DNA of 64,000 nt from Lotus japonicus (taxonomy: Eukaryota > Streptophyta > Magnoliopsida > Fabales > Fabaceae): NCBI RefSeq assembly GCF_012489685.1, contig NC_080044.1, positions 71,534,732 through 71,598,731 of the forward strand. Direction: 5' to 3'. The notes under the pieces were generated by a model, which made no database searches, had not been told where the DNA came from, and saw nothing but the letters and a program-made list of their open reading frames with translations. Numbering within the stretch: position 1 is the first letter of the stretch; every line of letters begins with the position of its first letter. This document shows positions 12,101 to 23,500 of the stretch, piece by piece. The position numbers were made by a program, and so were the translations under genes.

Positions 12101-13614
12101 TCGAGACTTTTCGCGACCTCAGTTTGGGTATGCAAGTGACACCTGGAAAATTGAGCTTTGGGATGGTGACGATCACTAGTGATTTTCTGAACGAGATCAA
12201 GGTGAAACAACTGTTAGATGAGGAGCTGATCGAGAAACGGAACTTGATCATTTTGGGAAAAGCGCCGGATTTTGAGGTAGGAACCGACAACATTCTGCGT
12301 TGCAAAGGACGTGTCTGCGTACCATTGGACATGGAGTTGAGAAGGATGATTCTTGACGAAGGTCACAAGAGCAGATTGAGTATTCATCCGGGATCGACAA
12401 AGATGTATCAAGATCTAAAGTTGAATTTTTGGTGGCCAGGAATGAAGAAGAATGTAGCAGAGTTTGTGGCGGCATGTCTGATATGTCAGAAGGCGAAGAT
12501 AGAACATCAAAAGCCTGCGGGTATGTTACAGTCACTTGATGTGCCGGAGTGGAAGTGGGACAGTATCTCTATGGATTTCGTGGTAGCTTTGCCAGCTACG
12601 AGGAAGAGATTTGATTCCATTTGGGTCATTGTGGACCGTCTGACGAAGTCAGCACATTTCATACCGGTGAAGACCACGTTCAATGTGGAGGCACTTGCAA
12701 AAGTGTATGTCGCTGAGATTGTACGACTTCATGGAGTACCATCGAGTATTGTTTCTGACAGAGATCCGAAGTTTACTTCGCATTTCTGGAAGGCGTTGCA
12801 CGAGGCGCTTGGGACGAAGTTGAGGTTGAGCTCTGCCTATCACCCTCAGACGGATGGACAGACAGAGAGGACAATACAGTCATTGGAAGACTTGCTGCGA
12901 GCCTGTGTTCTGGATAGTCAAGAAAGCTGGGATGAGCTGTTGCCGTTGATCGAGTTTACTTATAACAACAGTTTTCATGCTAGTATTGGAATGGCACCTT
13001 ATGAGGCTTTGTATGGGAGGAGATGTAGAACTCCTTTATGTTGGTTTCAAGATGGCGAACATCTTCTCGTTGGACCTGAATTAGTACAACAAACTACTGA
13101 GAAAGTGAAGCAAATACAAGAGAAGATGAGGACGTCACAGAGTCGACAGAAGAGTTATGCTGACACACGACGGAGAGAGTTAGAGTTTGAGGCGGGAGAC
13201 CATGTGTTTCTTCGCGTGACACCAACTACCGGAGTGGGAAGAGCGATAAAGTCGAGGAAGCTGACACCGAAGTTCATTGGACCGTATCAGATTATCGAGC
13301 GAGTCGGTAAAGTAGCTTATCGGATTGCGTTGCCACCTTTTCTTTCCAAGATTCATGATGTGCTACACGTATCACAATTGAGGAAGTATATTCCTGATCC
13401 CTCTCACATCATCAAGGAAGATGATATTCAGCTTAGAGACAACTTGTCTTTTGAAGTGGCACCAATGAGGATTGAGGAACGTAGGATCAAGCAGTTGAGG
13501 AACAAGCAGGTTCCTCTGGTAAAAGTGATTTGGAACCAAGTCACGGGCGATGCTACTTGGGAACTAGAAGAGAGGATGAAGGAACAGTATCCGGAACTCT
13601 TCACTGAGCCTTAA
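9124..13614 (+). CDS. Ty3/gypsy chromovirus Gag-Pol polyprotein, intact frame
   Basis: One uninterrupted frame of 1496 aa from the ATG at 9124; the frame is open from 9025 but gag-like sequence starts at MNPMEQ. Positions here are counted from 9025. Order: gag ([22 protein letters not shown]); two CCHC knuckles starting at 344 and 364; aspartic protease with DSGATHS (D431); reverse transcriptase with FIDD (D754, D755); RNase H (YCDAS, D901); integrase with HHCC zinc finger, then D1184, D1245 and E1281 (D and E separated by 35 residues); C-terminal chromodomain-like segment at about 1470-1527. The order PR-RT-RH-IN and the chromodomain place it among chromoviruses, most likely Del/Tekay. All catalytic residues inspected are present, so it may still be functional. 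Gag and Pol lie in one frame, so no frameshift is needed. Confidence 0.96.
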   Translation: MNPMEQAIANLTALMAQQVTNTAAREEAEAQRAATAALVAAQNQAEENARRVQREERELAAAQTRGLNDFKRQDPPKFSGGFDPEEADLWLQELEKIFTFLRTTAEMKVDYATYLLTGEAEYWWRGARAMMEADHQAITWECFRGAFLDKYFPRSARAAKEAQFLRLRQGGMTVAEYAAKLESLAKHFRYFRGQIDEGYMCERFIEGLCYELQRAVQPLGLNRYQVLVEKTKGIEAIDNARGKFQGLNKPYQGSGGPARTNQGRSDKGRHFQKKPYVRPQGRGTTSGSFYPTGGNAIALRTPSGNREDVTCFRCNKKGHYANHCSESLAACWNCNKPGHTAAECRIPKVEAAANVAGARRPTAGGRVYSISGTEAEEDDGLIRSTCEIAGNSLIALFDSGATHSFIDIACAARLKLEVSKLPFDLTVSIPASKSLVTNTACLECPWMYLDKKFVANLICLPLKGLDVIIGMDWLSHHHVLLDCANKVVIFPDAGLAEFLNSYFSKLSLRKGALSSLMSTTVVEAKENGVHGIAVVQDFEDVFPEDVPGIPPVRDMEFTIDIVPGTGPISIAPYRMAPAELTELKSQLEDLTKKGFIRPSVSPWGAPVLLVKKKDGRSRLCVDYRQLNKVTIKNRYPLPRIDDLMDQLKGAAIFSKIDLRSGYHQIRVKDEDIQKTAFRTRYGHYEYLVMPFGVTNAPAVFMDYMNRIFHPFLDRFVVVFIDDILIYSRNREEHEEHLRQVLQVLRDKVLYANATKCEFWLEEVKFLGHVISKEGIAVDPSKVEAVLAWERPKTVTDIRSFIGLAGYYRRFIEGFAKIAGPLTKLTRKNQPFAWTEDCEQSFQDMKKRLTTAPVLTLPQEKEPYEVYCDASYQGLGCVLMQHRKAVAYSSRQLKIHERNYPTHDLELAAVVFALKIWRHYLYGSTFTVFSDHKSLKYLFDQKDLNMRQRRWVEFIKDYDFTLLYHPGKENVVADALSRQTIHVSSLMIKELELIETFRDLSLGMQVTPGKLSFGMVTITSDFLNEIKVKQLLDEELIEKRNLIILGKAPDFEVGTDNILRCKGRVCVPLDMELRRMILDEGHKSRLSIHPGSTKMYQDLKLNFWWPGMKKNVAEFVAACLICQKAKIEHQKPAGMLQSLDVPEWKWDSISMDFVVALPATRKRFDSIWVIVDRLTKSAHFIPVKTTFNVEALAKVYVAEIVRLHGVPSSIVSDRDPKFTSHFWKALHEALGTKLRLSSAYHPQTDGQTERTIQSLEDLLRACVLDSQESWDELLPLIEFTYNNSFHASIGMAPYEALYGRRCRTPLCWFQDGEHLLVGPELVQQTTEKVKQIQEKMRTSQSRQKSYADTRRRELEFEAGDHVFLRVTPTTGVGRAIKSRKLTPKFIGPYQIIERVGKVAYRIALPPFLSKIHDVLHVSQLRKYIPDPSHIIKEDDIQLRDNLSFEVAPMRIEERRIKQLRNKQVPLVKVIWNQVTGDATWELEERMKEQYPELFTEP

Positions 13615-13648
13615 GTTTCGAGGACGAAACTTTCTTTTTGGGGGGTAG
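13613..13648 (+). other. Pre-LTR hairpin and polypurine tract, element B
   Basis: The same 8-bp-arm inverted repeat (13613-13632) and T/G-rich polypurine tract (13636-13648) as in element A, overlapping the polyprotein stop and ending just before the 3' LTR. Its position fits priming of plus-strand synthesis. Confidence 0.75.
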
Positions 13649-13651
13649 TAT

Positions 13652-15679
13652 TGTAAGACCTGGATTTTCAGAACAAGCTAATTTCCGACTCACGCGTAGA
13701 ATCAGTGTAAGCGTGACAGGAGTTTGATATTTGAGAAAGATTAATGAAGAAGAAAGTTCAGGAATTGCTTGAGGAATGTTGCGTAGTCATTTTAGGAATT
13801 AGAGCGAGTCGTCTGCACACCCGCCTTATGGCAAGCGTGTCCAGAATAGGCTAATTTCGCTTTAGAGCAACGTTTTAAGTGAGATTTCGAATCCTTGGAA
13901 AATTTAAAGATTTTCTTTATTTTTTCCTTCGACCAGCGTTTCATTTCGGAACTCTGGACTGTACGCACGATAGGTTTCACTTTTCGGATGTCCGCCGACG
14001 CTAATTTCTTTGCTTCGAAACCCTATTTTCGAGCAATGGATGAAGACTTTTTCTATTCGGGACTTCTAACGAAGATTCCGTCCATGTTGCCAGACTTGTT
14101 TCGACGTTTCCAATCTTTCTCAGTTGGAAGTTTTGTCGTTTGAGCATCACAGCAAAAAGTAGTTTTTCGGGGCAGATTAACCGACACCGCTTTTGAGTTT
14201 TTCGATATCGTTTTTCCCAAATCCTAGATATTTGTTTTGAGTTCTGGAATTCTGACGCCAGAATCTCTCTTAGAATTTCTCGGTGATCGTGCTGCAAAAA
14301 TCGGAATCGCGAAATTTTCATTTTCCCGCGATTTCACCCGCCTATAAATAGCGCGAAAAAGCAAAATCCTCTCATTTTCTTTCCATTTGTGGCTGATTTC
14401 GTGGGGAGCAAGGGGGGAGGAGATTTCCGCGAAACTTGACCAATCTTCGTGCAGTTCGTCCTACTTCTAGGTATCGAGGTAACTATCATGAATCCTGCCT
14501 CTGATTTCTGTTTCTGCTGAGTTTCTGAAGTCGTTTCTGTGCTCTAAGTTTTGAGCTTTTTCTAAAATTGTCCGATTTCTCTGATTTCTCGCTTGGGTTA
14601 TGTTCCTTATGTTCCCATGAGTCTAAAACCTCTGTCAGTTAATCGCGATTGCGATTCAGTTGTCCAGGATCTGAAAAATTGACTCAAAACTCTTTTTGTC
14701 TCACATTTCGAAACTTTATTGTCGAAAAGACTTAATCTGACTTCGTGCCTTTAGGATTTGTTGTCACGGATATCATGAGGATCGTTGCTGTCAAATTTGT
14801 TTTCCGAACTGATAACTTTGAAGTTTTGAGCCTTTATTTTGGACCAAAATGCCCCTGGATAGTCGTATTTCGACCCGATGTCCGAAAATTGTTCCGACAA
14901 TTTCTTTGCCTTAGTTTTACCCTAAAACTACCTTGTGAATTGATTTAGATCGAAGAAAAAGTTTCGAAAACCCTATTTTCCATAGTGGCCGAAACCTTAT
15001 TGCTTGGGTACCGTGTCCAAAAATAATTTTTGGGTCTCTATGACCTGAGCCATTGCGTAGCTCTTTCAATTGTCGAAATTTTTGGCGCCGGTTTCGTGTC
15101 ATTCTGAGTTCTGTAGCTCGAGTTATGCTCGTTTTAGCGAACGAAGTCTCCGTTGTCAATTTGTGCCTAAGTAGGAACTCTGAAGCTTTAGAGGCTTTCT
15201 TTACGATTTCGATTAGTATTAGTAGATCGTGTTGCTCCTAGTGAAGCTTGTGTTGATGATTGTGTTTTCTTTGTTCTAGGTTCGCAATTTCCATGCCCAA
15301 CTTCTACTCACGAAGGTAAGGGTAACTCGGTTTTAGAGCGTCTTTGAGTCTTGCATGCTTTTATCGCACTGCCTGTGTTTGAGATGAAGATGTTTATATT
15401 GATTGGCAGATGATTATGATTATTATGCTGAATTTGGAAAATGTTTTCTGAGAGGCTTCGGCCGTTTACTGGTTTCTGTCGTTACTGCTTCCTAGTGGAT
15501 GGAACATGTGGTTACTTTGGATTGGTCCTTGGGTGAGCTTTGTTATTGTCTGACTTGGCATATAGGGCTTGAGTCAAGTGGCGATGAGGAGGTGTGTCCT
15601 ATCATTGTCCCATCTTGCGAGATGCTAAGTGGCGATCAGGAGGTGTGTCCTATGATTGTCCCGTCTTGTGTGACGTTAA
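13652..15679 (+). mobile_element. 3' LTR of element B, truncated by assembly gap
   Basis: This is the first 2.03 kb of the LTR, with TATA box at 14343-14350 and the tandem repeat starting at 15576. It stops after two repeat units where the N run begins; about 800 bp of LTR are missing. It shares variants with the 5' LTR at 5954, as expected for a pair from one insertion. It also differs by many single-base insertions or deletions in homopolymers (for example near 13924, 14120, 14434, 14460, 14879, 14963 and 15080), more than by substitutions. Confidence 0.93.
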
Positions 15680-15779
15680 NNNNNNNNNNNNNNNNNNNNN
15701 NNNNNNNNNNNNNNNNNNNNNNNNNNNNNNNNNNNNNNNNNNNNNNNNNNNNNNNNNNNNNNNNNNNNNNNNNNNNNNN
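15680..15779. other. Assembly gap (100 N)
   Basis: Exactly 100 N, a conventional placeholder, so its true size is unknown. It falls inside the 51-bp tandem repeat of one LTR, and sequence resumes about 171 bp into another LTR copy. Anything from a small loss to one or more whole elements could be hidden here. Confidence 0.98.
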
Positions 15780-18445
15780 GCCTTATGGCAAGCGTGTCCA
15801 GAATAGGCTAATTTCGCTTTAGAGCAACGTTTTAAGTGAGATTTCGAATCCTTGGAAAATTTAAAGATTTTCTTTATTTTTCCTTCGACCAGCGTTTCAT
15901 TTCGGAACTCTGGACTGTACGCACGATAGGTTTCACTTTTCGGATGTCCGCCGACGCTAATTTCTTTGCTTCGAAACCCTATTTTCGAGCAATGGATGAA
16001 GACTTTTTCTATTCGGGACTTCTAACGAAGATTCCGTCCATGTTGCCAGACTTGTTTCGACGTTTCCAATCTTTCTTCAGTTGGAAGTTTTGTCGTTTGA
16101 GCATCACAGCAAAAAGTAGTTTTTCGGGGCAGATTAACCGACACCGCTTTTGAGTTTTTCGATATCGTTTTTCCCAAATCCTAGATATTTGTTTTGAGTT
16201 CTGGAATTCTGACGCCAGAATCTCTCTTAGAATTTCTCGGTGATCGTGCTGCAAAAATCGGAATCGCGAAATTTTCATTTTCCCGCGATTTCACCCGCCT
16301 ATAAATAGCGCGAAAAAGCAAAATCCTCTCATTTTCTTTCCATTTGTGGCTGATTTCGTGGGGAGCAAGGGGGGAGGAGATTTCCGCGAAAACTTGACCA
16401 ATCTTCGTGCAGTTCGTCCCTACTTCTAGGTATCGAGGTAACTATCATGAATCCTGCCTCTGATTTCTGTTTCTGCTGAGTTTCTGAAGTCGTTTCTGTG
16501 CTCTAAGTTTTGAGCTTTTTCTAAAATTGTCCGATTTCTCTGATTTCTCGCTTGGGTTATGTTCCTTATGTTCCCCTGAGTCTAAAACCTCTGTCAGTAA
16601 ACTCTGATTGCGATTCAGTTGTCCAGGATCTGAAAAATTGACTCAAAACTCTTTTTGTCTCACATTTCGAAACTTTATTGTCGAAAAGACTTAATCTGAC
16701 TTCGTGCCTTTAGGATTTGTTGTCACGGATATCATGAGGATCGTTGCTGTCAAATTTGTTTTCCGAACTGATAACTTTGAAGTTTTGAGCCTTTATTTTG
16801 GACCAAAATGCCCCTGGATAGTCGTATTTCGACCCGATTGTCCGAAAATTGTTCCGACAATTTCTTTGCCTTAGTTTTACCCTAAAACTACCTTGTGAAT
16901 TGATTTAGATCGAAGAAAAAGTTCGAAAACCCTATTTTCCATAGTGGCCGAAACCTAATTGCTTGGGTACCGTGTCCAAAAATAATTTTTGGGTCTCTAT
17001 GACTTGAGCCATTGCGTAGCTCTTTCAATTGTCGAAATTTTGGCGCCGGTTTCGTGTCATTCTGAGTTCTGTAGCTCGAGTTATGCTCGTTTTAGCGAAC
17101 GAAGTCTCCGTTGTCAATTTGTGCCTAAATAGGAACTCTGAAGCTTTAGAGGCTTTCTTTACGATTTCGATTAGTATTAGTAGATCGTGTTGCTCCTAGT
17201 GAAGCTTGTGTTGATGATTGTGTTTTCTTTGTTCTAGGTTCGCAATTTCCATGCCCAACTTCTACTCACGAAGGTAAGGGTAACTCGGTTTTAGAGCGTC
17301 TTTGAGTCTTGCATGCTTTTATCGCACTGCCTGTGTTTGAGATGAAGATGTTTATATTGATTGGCAGATGATTATGATTATTATGCTGAATTTGGAAAAT
17401 GTTTTCTGAGAGGCTTCGGCCGTTTACTGGTTTCTGTCGTTACTGCTTCCTAGTGGATGGAACATGTGGTTACTTTGGATTGGTCCTTGGGTGGGCTTTG
17501 TTATTGTCTGACTTGGCATATAGGGCTTGAGTCAAGTGGCGATGAGGAGGTGTGTCCTATCATTGTCCCATCTTGCGAGATGCTAAGTGGCGATCAGGAG
17601 GTGTGTCCTATGATTGTCCCGTCTTGTGTGACGTTAAGTGGCGATTAGGAGGTGTGTCCTATGATTGTCCCGTCATGTATGACGTTATAAGTGGCGATGA
17701 GGAGGTGTGTCCTATCATTGTCCCGTCTTGAGAGACGATATTGATCGATCCATTTTGTTAGCAGCATATAGTTGCATTATAGGGAACTAACACCTGACCC
17801 TATGTTGTTGGATTTTCGTATTGGTTTATTGATATCTGATTTGATGTTACATTGTTGAGGTTATTATTATCTGAGTCCAATTTATGTTTAAGTTGTTGAT
17901 ATATGAGTTGAGTTATGTTGCTAGTTATTTACCATGCCAGGTAATTAAATTCGAACAGCATGATTTTTCTCTTTTATACATGGTAATTGCATGGAGTTAA
18001 CCCTTTCTATTTGCTACTTGTTGTTTGGGCGCTTAACGCTATTAGGCGATGGAGATCCTTCCGCCGAGGCATAGCTACTCGAGTTGGAGATCGAGTTGTA
18101 AGCGGTGGAGTAGAGGTATGAGAAGCAGCTTTGCTTCTCTTCTTGTGGATTATGTTGGAGTCTCTTTTACTTTATGAGAACTCTGTTATTAAAGTCTTGC
18201 TTCCGCCACTGTTAAAGTGCGCATGTTTATTCTGAACCTTACTTATGGTATTGTAAACTATTATTACTGTATATCGGGAAACAAGTTATCTAAATAAAGT
18301 TATGGTATGTTTCCAACCTTTTAGCCGAAGTGTTTAGTTGTTTTACAGAAAAAAAATTCCCTTGGTTTTTAGGGATTGCAGATTGGTCCTTAGACTTTGT
18401 TAGGTTACTAATGTGACTCCTCAGTTGAGAAATTGGGGTGTTACA
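15780..18445 (+). mobile_element. LTR copy 4, 5' end missing in gap
   Basis: Starts at LTR position about 172 and ends GTTACA. The TATA box is at 16300-16307 and a four-unit tandem repeat starts at 17534. In its first half it shares variants with the LTR of element A (near 16576, 16957, 17004, 17128 and 17493). In the last third it agrees with the LTR at 5954, for example near 17919, 18102 and 18348. It is therefore not a simple partner of element B. No polyprotein sequence follows it. The flank is unrelated repeat DNA. Confidence 0.93.
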
Positions 18446-19480
18446 TATTCCAACCATAGCATACCAACATTCTCTAAGACTTAAGTGCTCGAGCATGGTG
18501 TACTAACATGTTGTTTCAACCATTGTCTTTACTTCATTTCTAATTTGTGACATACTTTTTTTTATGTATTGTTTGTACTCTTATGTTTGAGCCATCTGTA
18601 AATTATTAAAAGAGAGGCGATGGTTAGACATGTCACTTGATGTTAGGTTGTGGGGCAACCAGCAACCAACCTCAACCTTCAAACAACGTTGAGGTTGGAT
18701 AAAGCAAGATCGATGAATAAGTCGAAGTCCTCCCCCCAACTGAGGTTTGCTCCAAACAAATGGAACGTAGGTTAAATGATTAGGGAAGTGAAGTCTTAGT
18801 CCACCAAAAAATTGTTTATTAGTCTTTGGGGAAGTCGAAAGTGGGTTCCCTGAATGATCGAGCTTCAACTTATGACGTGGATTCCTCAATCTCCACGGAG
18901 AAGTTGGGCAATTGGTTGACTACCCTACTTTTCGTTTAATATTGAGCGCACATGCTCAAGACCTTGAAGATCAGGCCTCCAAATTCATGGTAAGAAGCTT
19001 CATGAATATGAACTTTGGTTATCATTTGACTTCATTATTAACTCCCAAGACAAGGAGAGTCCATGCAAAGCATAGTCATCTTAATGCAACGAATATGACA
19101 AGGTTGGATAAGATAAGTTATGTTTATTACTCGTTGCTCATCGAATATGATATTGGTCATGGTGCAATTGTTGTTCGTGCTAGGGGCAGTTCATTCCTTC
19201 GGGATGATTCCACGATCATTGGTGGGACACTTACCTTTGCATTGTGACTGAATCTGAAGGAGTTCCCCTAGCGACATATCACAGCGTCGTGGCCGATGGT
19301 AGTTGGCTTGTAAAACCTTTTTCTCGTGTGGATCTTGCATGTAGCATGGTGATTGCAACTTTCTTCAGGCATCTCAACCATAGCACATCGACCTTCTCCA
19401 AGGCTTAAGTGCTTGAGCATGGTGTACTAACATGTTGTTTCAACTATTGTCTTTACTTCTTTTCCAATTTATGACATGTT
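18446..19480. repeat. Old repeat DNA with a degenerate direct repeat
   Basis: About 105 bp at 18452-18560 recurs at 19371-19480 in the same orientation, sharing GAGCATGGTGTACTAACATG and TTGTCTTTACTTC. The region between has only short frames without recognised domains. Because an antisense gypsy remnant lies just to the right, this is probably more of the same decayed element, but no domain confirms it. Confidence 0.5.
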
Positions 19481-19499
19481 TTTTCTAGGTAACAGTATT

Positions 19500-20170
19500 T
19501 TCACTCACCTCCTGTCAAGATGGAAATTGTATGAACATCCAAATCCAAGTTATCGCATTGGAATTGGATCATTTTTCCCTGGGTTGGGAGTTTCGAGTTC
19601 TTTGACCAATTTGCCCATATCCAAGGTACTATCCAATGTGGCGTTGGGTGACTTGGGTCTAACTTGATTATATTACCTTTAGGTGGCATCGTCTTTGCCA
19701 TCTCCTTAGTATGTTCTTTAGTAAAATTGACTTCGATTAGGAAACATCCCCGAGCCAAAGATTAATTGTCATTCTCCCATCTTTGCCCACAAGTCGCCTA
19801 AGTAGATTGAGGCTAAGCAAGTAGCATGCAACGAAGCTTATTTGTCTCCACGAATCGAGATGATCTTTTGGTCAAATGAGGGGGGGGGGGGGACTTCATG
19901 GCTTGGGAAGTACATAGGATAGCTCGAAGGGTGTTGAATGATGGTCGTCCAAGGATCATATTGTCGGTGGAGGGGCAACAAACCACCAAAAAATCAATAT
20001 TGATGGTTTTCCCTCCTTCTTGTTCACAATGGTGAGGCGCGCTTAACAGTACCCAAGTGACACAACATGGTTGTCTATGAATACGATCAAAGTGGTCTCA
20101 AAATTCAGAAGGTCGACCTCAATGAGGCCCATCCTCTGGGAGGCATCCCATAGCTAGATGTCAGTCGAGC
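19500..20170 (-). pseudogene. Ty3/gypsy protease-RT linker remnant
   Basis: Read on the minus strand, about 20160-19890 translates with frameshifts into the segment that follows the protease domain in Athila/Tat-like and related gypsy elements: a stretch on the pattern NFETTLIVFIDNHVVSLG, then TINIDFLVVCCPSTDNMILGRPSFNTLRAIL. The ILGRPxxNxLRA block is very characteristic. Further left, IRGDKQASL resembles the later GDQxxARxCY motif of such linkers. Stops and frameshifts interrupt the reading, so it is non-functional. It is unrelated in sequence to elements A and B. A run of 13 G at about 19880-19892 interrupts it. Confidence 0.7.
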
Positions 20171-20576
20171 TTCTTCGGCAATCCTATGATCCCGTATGAG
20201 ATGTTTTTTTATAATGTTTTCGGCTAAAGTCCACATAATTTAACAGATCTCATGTAATTTTTAACCAAAAAAGAACATATAGGAATATAGGATTTTCTTC
20301 TTACCATTCATTAATAAATGATGAAGAGGATAACTGTTTTTTTTTTTTTGCCTCAAGCACACAAAATCAATAGTTAACGAAAAGTGCAATGCAAAAAAAA
20401 GTGGTTTATCCGCCGCACTTTGATTTCTCCGTCCCCTCTCATTTTCCTCCTAACTCCCAACGGACTCCTCGAGGTCCCTACTTCCATCACTCTTATATCA
20501 TCTTCCTCCTCCATCTCAGATCTCTCCGTTCGCCATTTCAACCTTCTCTCCCTCTCTCTCTTCCTCTTCCTCCAAA

Positions 20577-23500
20577 ATGCAGTGCTCACTCTCACTCCCC
20601 TTCTCTCCCGCCTCCTCCTCTGCCGCCACATCTTCCAGATCGCACTCCTCCTTTCCCATCTCCACCGGCAAGCCTCTCAATCTCCGCTTCTGCGGTCTCA
20701 GGCGCGAGGCGTTAGGTTTAGGTTTCACCACCTCACTCAACCGCCGCTGCCCCCAGCTTCCCAGCCGCCAACACGCCACCACTGTTTCCGCCGCTCTCTC
20801 CGACAATGGCAGCTCTTCCAAATCGTTCGATTATGATTTGTTGATCATTGGTGCTGGTGTTGGTGGCCATGGCGCTGCGCTTCATGCTGTTGAGAAGGTT
20901 CGATCTCAGCGTTCTTATTTCAACTTCTGTTAATTCAGAATTCGTCAGTCAATTTTGTAACTGTAGTAACTGCAAATTAGTTCAATGCACATGAAAATTG
21001 ATATAGCAAATTGTAGTTTATTTCATTGTTGAATGCTGATTGTGTGGTAGACTAAGCTGAAATTCTGTGTATGGTAATTTTTTTGTGAGAGATTTTAGTA
21101 ACACAGAGTGGCTGCAGGGTCTGAAAACAGCTGTTGTAGAGGGAGACGTGGTGGGAGGGACATGTGTGAACAGAGGATGTGTTCCTTCGAAAGCTCTTTT
21201 GGCGGTCAGTGGTCGCATGCGAGAATTGAAGAGCGATCATCACCTGAAGTCCTTGGGATTACAGGTAAGATAACAATGTTGAATTATCAGGCTTCCTTTG
21301 GTTTGGAACACAACGCAGTTGTTGTAATGAGATTAAATAAGTATGATTTAGTCTAGTTGTAGAGAGATAGGCGGTTATTACATGATTATTTTGCCTTTTT
21401 TTCGTTTGCTTGTTTCAGGTTTCTGCTGCTGGGTATGACAGACAAGCAGTCGCTGATCATGCTAACAATCTTGCATCTAAAATCCGGAGTAATTTGACCA
21501 ACTCAATGAAGGCGCTTGGAGTAGACATACTTACTGGGGTTGGGACTATATTGGTAAGTGGCATATTGACATTTTTGTACATTTTATGTTCTGAGGATTC
21601 TGTAGCATCAGAAAATAAATAGTTGTATGATCACTTTAATTGAGCTTCAAATCTGTGAAAAAGAAAAAACTATTTGTTTATTAGCCAAGCATGAGATTGC
21701 AGAAGAAATATTTGACATTTTCTTTTGTGGCCTTATTTATGAATGTGCAGGGTTCCCAAAAGGTGAAAATTGGCTCTTCAAACATAGTAACTGCAAAAGA
21801 TATCATCATTGCAACTGGTTCTGTTCCTTTCGTTCCTAAGGGTATTGAAGTTGATGGTGCGTATGATTTTTCCTTTCCTAACATTAATGTTTGATGTTCC
21901 TCATTCTAGTTTTACTTAATTTAGATTTGTCAGGCCTGTCTTCTGGCTACAAATAATTGAACTGAACTGTCTACCCCAAAATCTAGATTGGCATCAATTA
22001 CTGGGCATGCTATGGAAAAAGAAGTGATTAGTTTTCCATAATAAGTGCACACACATATAAAAGATAATATTTGAGAAAATCATTCTTTTTTGTTGGGAAG
22101 GTCGACCATGAAAGTAATTTATTTGCTAATAAGATTGATGAAGATATTATAAGGAATCAAAAAACACTTATGCATGGCTTTCACCAATTTGGAAAAAACA
22201 TACATAATAGGACCAAGAAGACTTATACATGGTTTTCATTTAATGCAAAAGTTAAAAAATTCTGTCTGGTCCTATATTTAATTCACGAGGAGATCTTCTT
22301 TCTTATTTGCGATCCCAGTTTGATGCCTGTATATAAATTTGAACTTTGTTTCTTTGTTTCTTTGTTCTCTTTCTCTTGATTTTTTCTTGGCTTATTCGAG
22401 TATACTCATAATAAAAAAATCGACTATAACTGCAGGGAAGACTGTGATTACTAGTGACCATGCACTCAAACTGGAGTCTGTTCCAGATTGGATAGCAATT
22501 GTAGGAAGTGGTTATATTGGCCTTGAATTCAGTGATGTATATACAGCACTTGGAAGTGAGGTCATACATCTTTGTGATACTTATCCTTTCTTTTTCCATT
22601 ACATTTTGTTCATGAGAAATATTTGTAAGTAATTGATGTTATCTTTAAACATCAGAAATCTATGTCTGCGCTGTAAAATCATATCGTACTCGTCAAACTT
22701 GTAGTAGTACGAGAAGTGAACAAATATTTCATCTTGATATCACTTCCTTGTTCATATAATTTATAATTAACACTGAAGGATTAGCTAAGTAGTAATTGAA
22801 TTGTTATTCTGCAGGTTACTTTTATTGAAGCTTTAGATCAGCTTATGCCTGGATTTGATCCTGAAATCAGCAAGTTGGCTCAGAGGGTTCTCATAAATCC
22901 CCGGAATATTGACTATCATACTGGAGTCTTTGCAACCAAGGTAACTACATCTTTGTAATTTCTTGGTCTAATTTTTGTTGGTTGGCTACTTTGACTGTTT
23001 GACATGCCCCAGTTCTCACGTTTTCTGTTTAGATCACTCCTGCAAGGGATGGAAAACCTGTCTTGATTGAGCTTATTGATGCAAAGACTAAAGAACCGAA
23101 GGACACTTTGGAGGTAACTTATTCTTTTTCCTGAAAACTTTTAGGTACATTATGTGCTCTTGACTAATATTTCCTATGCGGAAAAGGAGAAATTTATTTG
23201 TTGTAGTTAGAACTTAGAACATTTAGAAGTTATCTCACAATATCATCATTGTATCTTAGAATATTTTATAGTATCTTAATGATATGTTAGGATTAATTTC
23301 AATGTGTCATTATACCGAAGTACTTATCTCCATGTTTAATTAGGATTAGGAGTCTAGTATTTGTATATGCAGAGGTTTGTGCTTTGTATTTTTGTATCAC
23401 ATAATACACCTTATCAGTTTAATATATTATTATTTAGTCACTATCTTTTTTTCCTTCTTTCCCTACCTCCCTATAATTTCAGAGTTTTCCAAAATTAGAT

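Noticed and set aside
19880..19892. Run of 13 G
   Set aside because: It lies in a decayed transposon; it is probably replication or sequencing slippage, not a functional G-tract.
20384..20836. Overlapping frames on both strands around the LPD first exon
   Set aside because: The 20577 frame has the transit peptide and FAD motif and splices correctly; the others are shadows of it.
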